Shown in pieces: positions 17,585 to 28,286 of a DNA stretch of 64,000 nucleotides (within the stretch, counting starts at the first letter, position 1; every line of letters starts with the position of its first letter). The translations under genes and the position numbers were made by a program. Source of the stretch: an uncultured Clostridium sp. (GTDB lineage: Bacteria > Bacillota > Clostridia > Clostridiales > Clostridiaceae); contig CAKVLD010000008.1 of NCBI GenBank assembly GCA_934755305.1, positions 1 to 64,000 of the forward strand, in the 5' to 3' direction. The notes under the pieces are model-generated. The model was not told the origin of the DNA, searched no databases, and was given only the letters and a program-made list of their open reading frames with translations.

Positions 17585-20500
17585 TTAAATACTGCCTTCT
17601 TCATAATTATCAGAATATAATAATTCATCCTCAAATTTCTCTGCTAATTCCTTAATAGTGGATGTTTCAAAAAGACAGCTTAATGATAATGTAATATCAT
17701 AACTTTCCTTCATAGAATTTATAAACTTAATAGCTAATAGTGAGTCTCCTCCTGATTTAAAGAAATTATCATTAACTTTTGGATTATCATAATTAAGTAC
17801 CTTTCTCCAAAGCTCTGCAATCTTTTCTTCTGCTTCTGTATACTTAATCTCTTCTACCTGATCATTATTACTCTTTTCTTCCTTAGCTATATTTACCAAA
17901 AGTTTTCTATCAACCTTTCCATTTGAAGTTAATGGTATATCCTCAATAACTTTATAAGTTGATGGAATCATATAGTCTGGAAGCTTTGTCTTCAATGCTT
18001 CTATCATTAATTCTTCTTCAAAGTTTTTAACCTTTCTTGGTGCTTGAGCTATTAATATACACTCATTAAGTTCTTCTAACTTCTTGCACGTACATACATT
18101 TTCAAAGCCTGCTTTATTTAAAATTTCCATCCACTTTTCTTTATTAATTAATGGAAGACATTTTTCTTTTCTTTCATCTTGAAGATCACTAAATCCATCT
18201 TCAAAGAAACCTACTGTATTTAAGATTAAAGGACTGTTTTCTATGATTTCAGTTATAATAACAAATCCTCCTGGTGCAATTAAAGTTTTTAAATATGAAA
18301 GAGATTTTTCTATATTTTTTCCTCTATGAAGAGTATTGTCTGCAACTATAATATCAATTGAATGTTCCTTAAATCCTTGCTCTAGCGGACTCTTATTAAA
18401 GTTAAATTCCTTATAATTTATTCCTTTAACCTCTTCTTTTTTCTTATCTATAAAATATCTTGATTCATCTGAATAGATATAATCTCTTTTCCCTGATATA
18501 TTAGATAATATTTCTGTATTATTGCTTACTCTGCTTCCAAGTTCTAATACCTTAGACTCATTTCCATAGTAATTATCTACAATAAACTTAAAGGTTTCTT
18601 TTAATATTTCTGCAGTATATTTTGAAGTAATATTATATTTATAAACCTTATCTGGAGTTAAGAAATCTATATTTTCAGTTAAAATTTCTAAAGGATTTAT
18701 TTCTCCTTTTAATAATTTTTTATAAGTCTCAATATCTCTGAATATATTTTCTTCTAATTCTTTAATCTTTTCTCTAAGACCGTCCTCTTCTTCTAACTTA
18801 ATGTAATTATTGTAAGTTTCCTCATAAGAATTTTTTAATATATATTTTTCTGAACCTTTAGTTAATACATCATTCTTAACTAAAAGATTTAGCCAGTTTA
18901 ATACTAAAGTTTTATATCTATCTGTCAAACTGCATTTGTTTATAATCTGATCTAATGAATATTCCTCTTCTTTATTTAAGAAGACTCCCATACTTCTTAA
19001 AGTTTTCAACATAGCTTTAAAGCATATCTCTTCTACATATTCATAGAATTCTTTTATTTTTCTACTTTCAACTTTAATTTCCTTAATATCTATTAGACTA
19101 CGAATTTCATTAAATAAGCTTATATATTTTTCTTCTTCTACTGATACTTCTTTAAAGAATGTGTTATCTGATTCTTCTTCAAACTTAATAAATGATATTA
19201 ATGAATTATTCTCATTTGAATCCTTTATAGCAATCACTATTGATTCTTTTACTTCTTTAAAGCCTTTCATTACAGCTTCAATTTCACCAATTTCCATACG
19301 ATATCCATTTATCTTTATTTGATTATCTTCTCTTCCTAAAAACTCTATATTTCCATCAGGCAAATAACGCCCCAAATCCCCAGTATCATATATTCTTTCT
19401 CCTGTAACTGGATGCTTTATAAACTTAGTATTTGTTTTTTCTTCATCATTTAAATAACCTTTAGCTACACCTTCTCCACCAATATATAAATGTCCAGGAA
19501 CTAAAATAGGTGTATCCATCTTCAAATCATTTAAAATAAAGTATTTTTGATTTGCTAATGGACGACCATATGGTATACTCCTCCATCCATCTTTTACTTC
19601 TTTTACTTCATAACAATTAGACCAAATTGAAGCTTCTGTTGCTCCTCCAAGGCTTATAACCTTAGCGTTTTCAAAACACTTCTTTATTGAATCAGGTAAC
19701 TCTAAATGAATCCAATCCCCACTTAGTAAAACTACTTTCATAGATTGTGAAATTTGAATATTTCTTTTTTGAATATATTCAACTAACATTTCCATAAATG
19801 CAGGTACAGTGTTCCACACAGATATATTATTGTTATTTATAAGTTCTACCCAATGGCTTGGTTCTTTACACTTATCCTTATCTGGTATAACTAATGCTGC
19901 ACCTGTTGTTAAGCTTCCAAAAACATCATATACAGATAAGTCAAAGTTCAAATTAGAAAGAGCTATTATTCTATCTTCACCATTAATATCAAAACGATTA
20001 TTAATATCTAAAATAGTATTTGCTGCACCTTTATGTGTAATCATAACTCCTTTTGGCATCCCTGTTGAACCTGATGTGTAAATAACATAAGCAAGGTTAT
20101 TAGAATCATATACCCTATCTCCAATATCAAAGTCTACTTCATTAAATAGGTATTTATCTACAGATATAGTATCTTTATCTTGGAATATATCTAATTTTTC
20201 TTGCACCCAAGACTGAGTTAAAATTACATTTGTCTTAGAATTATTTAATATATTTATAAGTCTATCTTTTGGGTTTGTTGGATCTAGAGGTAAATAAGCT
20301 GCTCCAGACATTAAAATTCCTAAAATAGCAATTATTTGTTCTTCACCCTTATCCATTAAAACTGCTACTAGTTCATTAGGCTGTACGCCTTTATCAATAA
20401 GTTCTTTTCCTAAAGATTTTGCCTTATTTATTAATTCTTTATAACTTAAAGAACCTTTTGATGTAATTACTGCCTTATTATCAGGTGTTTTTATAGCCTG

Positions 20501-23500
20501 TTTCATAACTAACTCATGAAGACATTCTAAATTTAATGGAACTTCAATGTTATTTTCCTCTTTAAGCTTTTCAATCTTATTTATTTCTATTAAATTAGCT
20601 TTATTTATCTTCCATACATTTTTATCTGAAGCTAACTTATTAAGAATATTACAATATGCTTCAAACATATCATCAAGCATTCCATCATAGAATAATTCTT
20701 CTACAGCATCCCAGTTTAATACTAGTTCACCATCATACTCTATAACTTGATGATCAAGCCATACTTGTGGGGTTTGCGATATATTGTAGCTTAGCTTTCC
20801 AAGCCATTCTCCTTCTCCCCACTTACTTACTCCAAGACCGCTAGTAAATACAACTGGCATTATTACATTTGTATTATTTGCATTATTTTTACTTAACTCA
20901 CGCTGTACTTCTACTCCACTAAAGTAAGAGTGATCTAAATCTTTTAATAGCTGATTTTGAATGTTCCTTACTCTTTCTAAGAAACTTAATCCATTAGAAT
21001 TATCTATTGATAATAAAGTTAATGTGGTAAAGTCACCAACTACTGAATTTACCTGTGGATGCATTTGTATTCTGTTGAACTGAGTTAAATTAATAGTGAA
21101 TTTTTGTGTTTTACTCCACCTTCCAAGAACTTCTGAATATGCAGCTATTAATAATGTAGATGGTGTTATTCCAAATTCTTTCGAATATAACTTTAAATTT
21201 TCCCAATACTCCTTACTTAATCTATAGCTTAATCTCCTAAACCTTTGATTTTCAACAAGCTTTGTTTTTTTAGCTAAAGGTAATTCTGGTGCTGGATATA
21301 TATTATCTAATTTATCTAACCAGTATTTTTTATCTTCTTCATAAATTTTAGATTTCTTTATTTCTTCTAAAGCTAAAACATAATCTCTAAAGGATAAATC
21401 TAATTTTAATAATTCTGTTTTTGGTTCTCTATAAAGCTTTGCCCATTCACTTAGAAGGTAGAACATACTCCATCCATCAAATATTAAATTATCAAAACTT
21501 ACATGAATCCTAACTTTTTTATCTCTATAATAAGTTGCCCTAATATCAAATAATGGCCAAGTATCCGTACTTACAACTTCATGAGACATTTCATCTCTAA
21601 TACCTTTTAGAGTTTTATTAATTTTATCTTCATTTTCCAAAGTTAAATCTATTCTTTTTATTTCATATTTTGGAACCTTATCTAAAATCTTTTGAGTTCC
21701 ATCAGGAAGAATAATTACCCTCATCATTTCGTGGACGTTAATCAACTTTTGCCATGCCTTATTAAGGTCATCATAATTTAAATCATAACCATCTAATTCA
21801 AAATAGCAGTGAGTAGACACATTTCCTAATTCAAAAACTCCGCTTCTTCCTATCCAATATGCATATTGAACATCAGTTAGCGAAAATGGTTTATTTATAT
21901 CTTCAGGATTTGGAACTATTGTTATCATCTTATCATTTTCATCTTGTGCATTTTTATCTTTTATTTCTTCTATATATTTACCTAGTTCAGCTATAGTTGG
22001 TTTATTAAATATAACTCCTAAAGATAGGCTTACTTCTAGTTCTTCTTTTATCTTAGTTATTAATTTTGTAGCTGTTAATGAGTCTCCTCCTATCTTGAAG
22101 TAATTATCTGAAACGCTTATTTTTTCCATCGGGAAAATAGCTTTCCACATAGAAACTAAAGACTTTTCTACTGCTGTTTCTGCTTCTACAAACTTATCCT
22201 CAATATTTTCTTCATGAACTCCTGATAACTTTATTAATAATTTTCTATTAACCTTCCCATTACCTGTCAAAGGAATATCTTTTAAAGGAATAACCTTATT
22301 AGGAATCATATAATTAGGTAACTTATCTTTTAAATTTTCTAATATAAATTCTTCATTAAATAATCTTATTTTTAAAGGAGCTTTTGCTAAAATAACTTTT
22401 TCTCCAAAAGCACTATTACTATAACTTAATACACAAACATCATTAAATCCTGACTCTTTAATTGATTTTCTCCAATTATCTACTGAAATAAGTGGAGCCT
22501 TCTGATCTTTTCTAAAATCTTCATAAGTATTAAATCCTTTTTCTAAAAAACCTACTGTTATATATTCTAAATAACTATTTTTTGTGGCTTCATCTAAAAT
22601 TAATAATCCACCTGGAGATATTAAATATTTCATATATTCTAAAGTTACATTAATATTTTTACATCTATGAAGTGAATTTGAAGCTATAACAATATCATAA
22701 GAATACTCATTAAATCCTTGTTCTATAGGAGTTTCATTTATATCTAATACTTTAAATTCAATATTATCGTATTCTTTTAATAATTGTTTTGACTTATTAA
22801 TAAAATAGCTTGAATTATCAGTACATGTGTATTCTATTTCTTCATTTTCCAATGCTTTTAAAATCTCTTTTGTTAATTCTATATTTCTTGCACTAACCTC
22901 TAATATTTTTATTTTTTCTTTTCCCTTTAACCCTTCTACTGCAGTTTTTATGCTATTTATAAACTTTTCATTATTACTATTAATAATAGTTGAAGGTACT
23001 AAATTTTTTTCATCAGAGTAGAATATTTCTAAAGGATTTATTTCTCCTTTTAATAATCCTGTGCTACTTCTATTTACTTCCTCTAGATAATCTATAATAG
23101 AAGAATTCTCTTTTATTTGTACTTCTTCATACTTTAAAGCTATAGATTGTTCTAAAGAATACCTATTTGAATTGTCTTTACTTAAGACCTTCTCTTTAAC
23201 TAAAATTTCAAGCCATTCCTTTATTAAATCATTATAATCTGCACTCACTTCTGCTAATAAATCTTCATATATAAATTCTGTTTTATTAAATGATTTAAAA
23301 TTTTTACAGGCTTTTAAAATATACTTAATACTGATATTTTTAATATAGTTCTCATAGTTTTCATTATTCTCTATGATATTCTCTCTCTCTTCTAAACTTA
23401 AGAATTCTCTCCAAAGTTCATTTAAATTTTCTCTATCAATATCTTTAGTTTTATATAAATTCACTTTTCCTATTTCATCTAAAACCACATAAGAAATCAA

Positions 23501-26461
23501 GTTTTTATTGTTATTTAAATTAGCCATAACTACAACATCTCGAACACCTTTTTGTTTCTTTAATGCTGTTTCTATCTCATCTAATTCTATTCTGTGACCT
23601 CTAATCTTTACTTGAAAGTCCTTTCTTCCTAAGAACTCAATATTTCCATCAGGCCAATACCTTCCAAGGTCCCCAGTTTTATACCATGGAATATTTTTAT
23701 CTTTTATAAACTTCTCTTCTGTAAGCTCTTTATCTCCTGAATACCCCTTTGCAACTCCTGCACCACCAATATATAACTCTCCTGTTACCCAATCTGGACA
23801 ATCATTTCCATCTTCATCAACAATCCTATAGTCTTGATTTGGCAAAGGACGTCCATATGGTATAGAAGTCCATTCTTTATTCAAAGGAAGTTTTACTTCA
23901 AAATAATTTGACCAAATAGCAGCCTCTGTTGCTCCTCCCATTGCTACTAAGGTGCAATTTTCTGTAACTTTATTAAGTCTTTCAGGTATACTTAAATTAA
24001 TCCAATCTCCTGATAACATAGCCACTCTTATTGGTAAATCACTTATTTTTTCACCTTCAGCAGCTATTAAAAGCATATCCATTAATATAGGCACTGAATT
24101 CCATATAGTAACTTCATACTTTTGTATATTCTTTAACCAATAATTAGAATCCTTACGTACTTCTTCTTGTAATAAAACTATGCTTCCTCCAACACTTAAT
24201 AAGCCAAAAATATCATAAACAGAAAGATCAAAATCTAAAGCTGATACTGCTATAGCTCTATCTCTGTAAGTAACATGATACATATAATTAATAGATTCAA
24301 TAGTATTCCATGCATTATAATGTGTAATTTCAACTCCCTTTGGCTCTCCTGTTGAACCAGAAGTTAATATAATATAAGCTGATAAACTTGGATCTACCTT
24401 TTCTAAAGTAGTTAAGGCTTTTTTATCTCTACATTCTTCTAAATCAAATATTTTTATATTTTCTGACCATTTAACTTTATTAATTACTTCTTCATTAGAA
24501 ATTACATATCTTTTTCCTATTCTTTTATGAATACATTCTCTTCTATGAGATGGCTGTTCTACACTTATTGGTACATAACATGCTCCTAAAGCTAAAATTG
24601 CAAATACAGAAACTATTTGATTAATTCCTCTTTCTAAAGTTATTGCAACTTTATCTCCTTTTTTTACCCCTCCATCTTTTAAAACAGATGCTAATCTTAA
24701 AGCTTTATCTGCTAACTCTCCATAAGTAATTTCAATATTATCTAAGCTATCAATAAGAGCTACTTTTTCAGGCTTAATTGATGCATATTCGAAAAATGAA
24801 TTATGAAGGCACTTACTTGCTGATGGCAAACATTCTAATCTTTCTTTTTTACGTCTTTCCTTTTGATCTTTTGGTAAAACATCTATATGATTATCCCAAG
24901 CCTTTGGATTTTCTATTAAAGTAGCAATTAACTCAGTAAAAGCTTTAAACATACTATCAATTAGACCTTCTGGGAATAATTCATCTACTGTATCCCAACA
25001 AAGCATAACGCCATCTTTTACATCATAGCTTTGAAAATCTATCCAAACTTGAGGAGTCTGTGAAATCATGTAAGTTAACTTACCTAGATTTTCTTCACAT
25101 TCATCACTTATAAGCTTATTTCCTAAGTTACATGCAAATACAACTGGTGCAAAATCGCGTTCTCCTTCCCTTATAGAAGCTAAATCTCTTTGAACTTGAA
25201 CTCCCGAATAAGCTGAATTTGCTACATCCTTATGGAATTGTTTTTGAATATCTTCTAATAATTCTTTGAAACTTTTATTTCCACTACAGTCTATTTCTAA
25301 CAAAAGAAGATTAGTAAAGTCAGCTACTACCTCATCAATATCAGAATTTTCTATATCTCTGTTAAATAACGGTATATTAATTAAAAACTTAGAATTTGTA
25401 CTCCATCTGTTAATTACTTCTGAATAAGCAGTTAATAAAACCATCGCTGGAGTAACTTTATTTAATGCACCAAGTCTTTCTAAGTTTTCAAACCTTTTCT
25501 TATGTATAAAATATTTTCTTCTCTTATATATTGGTTTTTTTATCTTTTCTGGTGAAATCTTTATTGGTAAGTTTGGCTTTGTTGCTAAGTGTTTTATTCT
25601 TTTTTTCCAGTATTGCTCAGCCTCTTTTTTTTCTAATGCTCCCTTTACTTCATTCTCTTTTAGATACTTTGAAAAACTCCAATTTATGTTTTCTGCTGGT
25701 ATAGATTTGCCTAAATAAAGGCTTGTTAAATCTCTTATTATTATCTTTAAACTTTGTACATCTGCTACAAGTAAATCAATATCAAAATGAATTTTATACT
25801 TTTCTTCTGGCAATAAACTAATTTCTAGTCCTGCTACTTGACCATGCTGAACTTTTAAAAGTCTGTGTGATAATGTATCTTGTATTTCTTTTAATTCCTT
25901 ATTAACTTCACTTTGGGATTTTAAACGTAAATCATGAATTATAATTTCTTCTGAATAAGGCTTTTCTAATATTTCCTGCATACCACTTTCTGAAAACTTC
26001 GCCCTAAGCATTGGATGATACTTAAATAAGTTCTTCCAAGCCACTTTTAACTTATCTATATCTATACCTTTTCCATCCAGTTCCAAATATGCATGGCATC
26101 CTACTCCCCCTAAAGGTTGATCTTCTTGCCTTCCAATCCAATAAGCATATTGAACATCTGTTAAAGGAAATTCTTTTTCTTCTTCATTCTTTATTTCTAC
26201 TGTCTTCTTTGTATTACTTAAATTACTTTTACTTATTAAGTCCCACCAACTTTTTAAATTAGGTACACTTATTAACTCTGCAAATGTAACTTTAATCTTA
26301 TGACGTCTCCATTTATTAGCAAGTCTCATAACTTGTAGTGAATTTAAACCTAGTTCAATTAAATTATCTTCATCTAAAAAATCTATTTCTCCACCTAGTA
26401 ACTGAATTATTTCATCTTTTATTGATTCATAGCTTAAGTCATTAATTATTAATTCATTCAT
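17585..26461 (-). CDS. Nonribosomal peptide synthetase: ArCP-Cy-A(E*)-PCP-Cy-A(E*)-PCP, HMWP2-like, two cysteine modules
   Basis: 2958 aa. It starts with an aryl carrier protein (LGLNSLQVM, Ser near 40), then Cy1 (95-520, DLLVADVQS near 230), A1 (TSGSTG near 705; pocket D-L-Y-N-M-S-M-I-W), PCP1 (GGDSLTA near 1458), Cy2 (from 1528, DNLIFDGWS), A2 (YTSGSTG near 2133; pocket D-L-Y-N-L-S-L-I-W) and PCP2 (GGDSLLA near 2907). Both A domains contain a methyltransferase-like insert whose SAM motif is broken (LEVSARN and LELGSRV for LEIGAGT). In HMWP2 and PchE such inserts act as epimerases. It should load an aryl acid, then add and cyclise two cysteines. The C-terminus is acidic and could dock to the next NRPS. 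Confidence 0.94.
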   Translation of the reverse strand: MNELIINDLSYESIKDEIIQLLGGEIDFLDEDNLIELGLNSLQVMRLANKWRRHKIKVTFAELISVPNLKSWWDLISKSNLSNTKKTVEIKNEEEKEFPLTDVQYAYWIGRQEDQPLGGVGCHAYLELDGKGIDIDKLKVAWKNLFKYHPMLRAKFSESGMQEILEKPYSEEIIIHDLRLKSQSEVNKELKEIQDTLSHRLLKVQHGQVAGLEISLLPEEKYKIHFDIDLLVADVQSLKIIIRDLTSLYLGKSIPAENINWSFSKYLKENEVKGALEKKEAEQYWKKRIKHLATKPNLPIKISPEKIKKPIYKRRKYFIHKKRFENLERLGALNKVTPAMVLLTAYSEVINRWSTNSKFLINIPLFNRDIENSDIDEVVADFTNLLLLEIDCSGNKSFKELLEDIQKQFHKDVANSAYSGVQVQRDLASIREGERDFAPVVFACNLGNKLISDECEENLGKLTYMISQTPQVWIDFQSYDVKDGVMLCWDTVDELFPEGLIDSMFKAFTELIATLIENPKAWDNHIDVLPKDQKERRKKERLECLPSASKCLHNSFFEYASIKPEKVALIDSLDNIEITYGELADKALRLASVLKDGGVKKGDKVAITLERGINQIVSVFAILALGACYVPISVEQPSHRRECIHKRIGKRYVISNEEVINKVKWSENIKIFDLEECRDKKALTTLEKVDPSLSAYIILTSGSTGEPKGVEITHYNAWNTIESINYMYHVTYRDRAIAVSALDFDLSVYDIFGLLSVGGSIVLLQEEVRKDSNYWLKNIQKYEVTIWNSVPILMDMLLIAAEGEKISDLPIRVAMLSGDWINLSIPERLNKVTENCTLVAMGGATEAAIWSNYFEVKLPLNKEWTSIPYGRPLPNQDYRIVDEDGNDCPDWVTGELYIGGAGVAKGYSGDKELTEEKFIKDKNIPWYKTGDLGRYWPDGNIEFLGRKDFQVKIRGHRIELDEIETALKKQKGVRDVVVMANLNNNKNLISYVVLDEIGKVNLYKTKDIDRENLNELWREFLSLEERENIIENNENYENYIKNISIKYILKACKNFKSFNKTEFIYEDLLAEVSADYNDLIKEWLEILVKEKVLSKDNSNRYSLEQSIALKYEEVQIKENSSIIDYLEEVNRSSTGLLKGEINPLEIFYSDEKNLVPSTIINSNNEKFINSIKTAVEGLKGKEKIKILEVSARNIELTKEILKALENEEIEYTCTDNSSYFINKSKQLLKEYDNIEFKVLDINETPIEQGFNEYSYDIVIASNSLHRCKNINVTLEYMKYLISPGGLLILDEATKNSYLEYITVGFLEKGFNTYEDFRKDQKAPLISVDNWRKSIKESGFNDVCVLSYSNSAFGEKVILAKAPLKIRLFNEEFILENLKDKLPNYMIPNKVIPLKDIPLTGNGKVNRKLLIKLSGVHEENIEDKFVEAETAVEKSLVSMWKAIFPMEKISVSDNYFKIGGDSLTATKLITKIKEELEVSLSLGVIFNKPTIAELGKYIEEIKDKNAQDENDKMITIVPNPEDINKPFSLTDVQYAYWIGRSGVFELGNVSTHCYFELDGYDLNYDDLNKAWQKLINVHEMMRVIILPDGTQKILDKVPKYEIKRIDLTLENEDKINKTLKGIRDEMSHEVVSTDTWPLFDIRATYYRDKKVRIHVSFDNLIFDGWSMFYLLSEWAKLYREPKTELLKLDLSFRDYVLALEEIKKSKIYEEDKKYWLDKLDNIYPAPELPLAKKTKLVENQRFRRLSYRLSKEYWENLKLYSKEFGITPSTLLIAAYSEVLGRWSKTQKFTINLTQFNRIQMHPQVNSVVGDFTTLTLLSIDNSNGLSFLERVRNIQNQLLKDLDHSYFSGVEVQRELSKNNANNTNVIMPVVFTSGLGVSKWGEGEWLGKLSYNISQTPQVWLDHQVIEYDGELVLNWDAVEELFYDGMLDDMFEAYCNILNKLASDKNVWKINKANLIEINKIEKLKEENNIEVPLNLECLHELVMKQAIKTPDNKAVITSKGSLSYKELINKAKSLGKELIDKGVQPNELVAVLMDKGEEQIIAILGILMSGAAYLPLDPTNPKDRLINILNNSKTNVILTQSWVQEKLDIFQDKDTISVDKYLFNEVDFDIGDRVYDSNNLAYVIYTSGSTGMPKGVMITHKGAANTILDINNRFDINGEDRIIALSNLNFDLSVYDVFGSLTTGAALVIPDKDKCKEPSHWVELINNNNISVWNTVPAFMEMLVEYIQKRNIQISQSMKVVLLSGDWIHLELPDSIKKCFENAKVISLGGATEASIWSNCYEVKEVKDGWRSIPYGRPLANQKYFILNDLKMDTPILVPGHLYIGGEGVAKGYLNDEEKTNTKFIKHPVTGERIYDTGDLGRYLPDGNIEFLGREDNQIKINGYRMEIGEIEAVMKGFKEVKESIVIAIKDSNENNSLISFIKFEEESDNTFFKEVSVEEEKYISLFNEIRSLIDIKEIKVESRKIKEFYEYVEEICFKAMLKTLRSMGVFLNKEEEYSLDQIINKCSLTDRYKTLVLNWLNLLVKNDVLTKGSEKYILKNSYEETYNNYIKLEEEDGLREKIKELEENIFRDIETYKKLLKGEINPLEILTENIDFLTPDKVYKYNITSKYTAEILKETFKFIVDNYYGNESKVLELGSRVSNNTEILSNISGKRDYIYSDESRYFIDKKKEEVKGINYKEFNFNKSPLEQGFKEHSIDIIVADNTLHRGKNIEKSLSYLKTLIAPGGFVIITEIIENSPLILNTVGFFEDGFSDLQDERKEKCLPLINKEKWMEILNKAGFENVCTCKKLEELNECILIAQAPRKVKNFEEELMIEALKTKLPDYMIPSTYKVIEDIPLTSNGKVDRKLLVNIAKEEKSNNDQVEEIKYTEAEEKIAELWRKVLNYDNPKVNDNFFKSGGDSLLAIKFINSMKESYDITLSLSCLFETSTIKELAEKFEDELLYSDNYEEGSI

Positions 26462-26472
26462 AAATACTCCCC

Positions 26473-28074
26473 CTAGAAACTTACCTCTGCCATTTGCTTT
26501 AATTTCTTTTTATCAACTTTTCCAACACTAGTTAATGGGAAGAAATCTATGATTTTGATTTCGTCAGGTCTCTTATAATGTGCTACTCCAATATCACCTA
26601 AAAACTTATTCACATCTTTTAAACTTAAAGATGTATTTTCTGATATTAAATACGCACAAATTTTTTCACCTAATTCTTTATCCTTAACTCCAACTACAGC
26701 AGCTTCTTTTATATCTCTATGATTACATAAGTAACTTTCCAGTTCAGATGGCATTACCTTTTCCCCAGCACGATTAATTTGCTCCTTTATACGGTCTCCA
26801 ATCTGTATATTTCCTTCCTTAGTAAATCTAGCCTTATCTCCAGTACAATAGAATCCATCCACAGTAAATGCTTTTTTATTTGCACTTGGAAGATTATAAT
26901 AACCTTTGATTGTGTATAAACCTCTAACTATTAATTCACCATATTCTCCATAAGGAACATCATTTCCATCTTCATCTACTATAAGCACTTCATCATACTC
27001 AGATATTGGTTTTCCTTGAGTAGTATAAATTACTTCTTCTGGATCATCTAAAGAAGTGCAGCATATAAGCCCTTCTGCTATCCCGAAAACTTGCTGTAAT
27101 TTACAATTCATTTTAGGCTCTATGCTTCTTGCTAGATTTTGATCTAATACAGAACCTCCTACTTGTAATACTTCTAAACTAGATATATCATTTGAATCAT
27201 CCCATTCTAAGGCTTCTAACCATAAGCTTACTAGTGATGGAACAAGTGCTGTAATTGTAACCTTCTCCTTCTCAATTAATGGAAATGCCTCATCAGGACT
27301 TGTAGTTTTACACATAACTACTTTCCCTCCAGAAGCCAATACCCCTATTATTCCTGGACATGCTAATGGAAAATTATGTTCTACAGGAAGTACTGCAAGA
27401 TAAGTACTATCCTCTCTTAACTTACAACGTTCAGCACAACATTTTGCATTATACACATAATGGATATGAGTTCTTGGAATTAACTTTGGAATTCCTGTTG
27501 TACCTCCTGATAGAAGTAATACTGCTGTATCATTGTAGGAAGGTTCTTCAAATTCTATATTTTTCCCTTTTATATTTTCTAAAGATATGGCATCAGTACA
27601 CTTTCCATCTATAATTAAATGCTTTACTGATAAGTGATTTTTAATTAATTCCTTAGCCATATCTTTATAATTAAATCCTAAAAAACTTTCAGGAATTATA
27701 TATGCAACTGGTTTACTTAAACCAAATATCCCATTTAGTTCTCTTTCTCTATGAGCAGGAAGAGCCAAAATAGGAACTGCACCTATCTTAAATAAAGCAA
27801 AACAAGTAATCACAAAATTTATCGAATTAGGTAATTGAATCACTACTTTATCATTTTTCTTTATGCCCAAATTACAAAAACCAAAGGCCATTTCTTTAGA
27901 TTTAATTTCTAATTCCTTATAAGTTAATCTTTCATCACCTTCTACTAAGGCAATATTATTTGAATATTTTTCTGCCCATCTTTCTAGTTGCTGCCCTAAA
28001 TTAAAGGCTTCCCAATACTTCATGTTTTTATTTGGTTCTACCTTCATGTTACCTTTCATACTTACACTAAACAT
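26473..28074 (-). CDS. Aryl-acid AMP ligase, salicylate type (YbtE/PchD-like)
   Basis: 533 aa, the normal length for EntE/DhbE/YbtE ligases that adenylate salicylate or 2,3-dihydroxybenzoate and load it on the aryl carrier protein. Core motif LLSGGTTGIPK lies near residue 188. The pocket strip reads HNFPLACPG where dihydroxybenzoate ligases have HNYPLSSPG, i.e. Cys in place of the Ser240 of DhbE, and AEGLICC has Ile where DhbE has Val337. Both changes point to salicylate. The A10-like lysine is in SVGKVDKKK. The ATG at 28074 has GGGGGAG 12 bases upstream, a bit far; ATG at 28047 is an alternative. It is the first gene of the biosynthetic unit and is followed after 11 bp by the NRPS that carries its partner ArCP. 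Confidence 0.9.
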   Translation of the reverse strand: MFSVSMKGNMKVEPNKNMKYWEAFNLGQQLERWAEKYSNNIALVEGDERLTYKELEIKSKEMAFGFCNLGIKKNDKVVIQLPNSINFVITCFALFKIGAVPILALPAHRERELNGIFGLSKPVAYIIPESFLGFNYKDMAKELIKNHLSVKHLIIDGKCTDAISLENIKGKNIEFEEPSYNDTAVLLLSGGTTGIPKLIPRTHIHYVYNAKCCAERCKLREDSTYLAVLPVEHNFPLACPGIIGVLASGGKVVMCKTTSPDEAFPLIEKEKVTITALVPSLVSLWLEALEWDDSNDISSLEVLQVGGSVLDQNLARSIEPKMNCKLQQVFGIAEGLICCTSLDDPEEVIYTTQGKPISEYDEVLIVDEDGNDVPYGEYGELIVRGLYTIKGYYNLPSANKKAFTVDGFYCTGDKARFTKEGNIQIGDRIKEQINRAGEKVMPSELESYLCNHRDIKEAAVVGVKDKELGEKICAYLISENTSLSLKDVNKFLGDIGVAHYKRPDEIKIIDFFPLTSVGKVDKKKLKQMAEVSF

Positions 28075-28157
28075 TCTTTTTTAATTCTCCCCCTTTTTTT
28101 AATATAACTAAAAATAACTTTGACTAAATTTTAATACATGCTAAAATAATAATATAA

Positions 28158-28173
28158 GTTAGTCTTAACTAAC
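28158..28173. promoter_or_regulatory. DtxR-type operator between the ligase and the divergent AraC gene
   Basis: GTTAGTCTTAACTAAC, inverted 6-bp arms around four bases (7-bp arms if A and T flanks are counted), one base different from the site at 8447-8462. It overlaps the end of the -10 box of the ligase promoter and lies in the shared 212-bp control region of both divergent genes. Confidence 0.68.
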
Positions 28174-28199
28174 TATATTGTTATAGTATATTTTTACAA
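28172..28199 (-). promoter_or_regulatory. Candidate promoter of the biosynthetic unit
   Basis: On the minus strand: -35 TTGTAA (28194-28199), 16-bp spacer, -10 TATAGT (28172-28177). The palindrome starts inside the -10 box, so a repressor bound there would block polymerase. Confidence 0.5.
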
Positions 28200-28286
28200 T
28201 AATAATAGTCAATATTTTACTGAAATATATATGAAATAGCCATAAATTAATGTTGTTTTGACTAAAAATGAAAAGGAGGATAAAAC

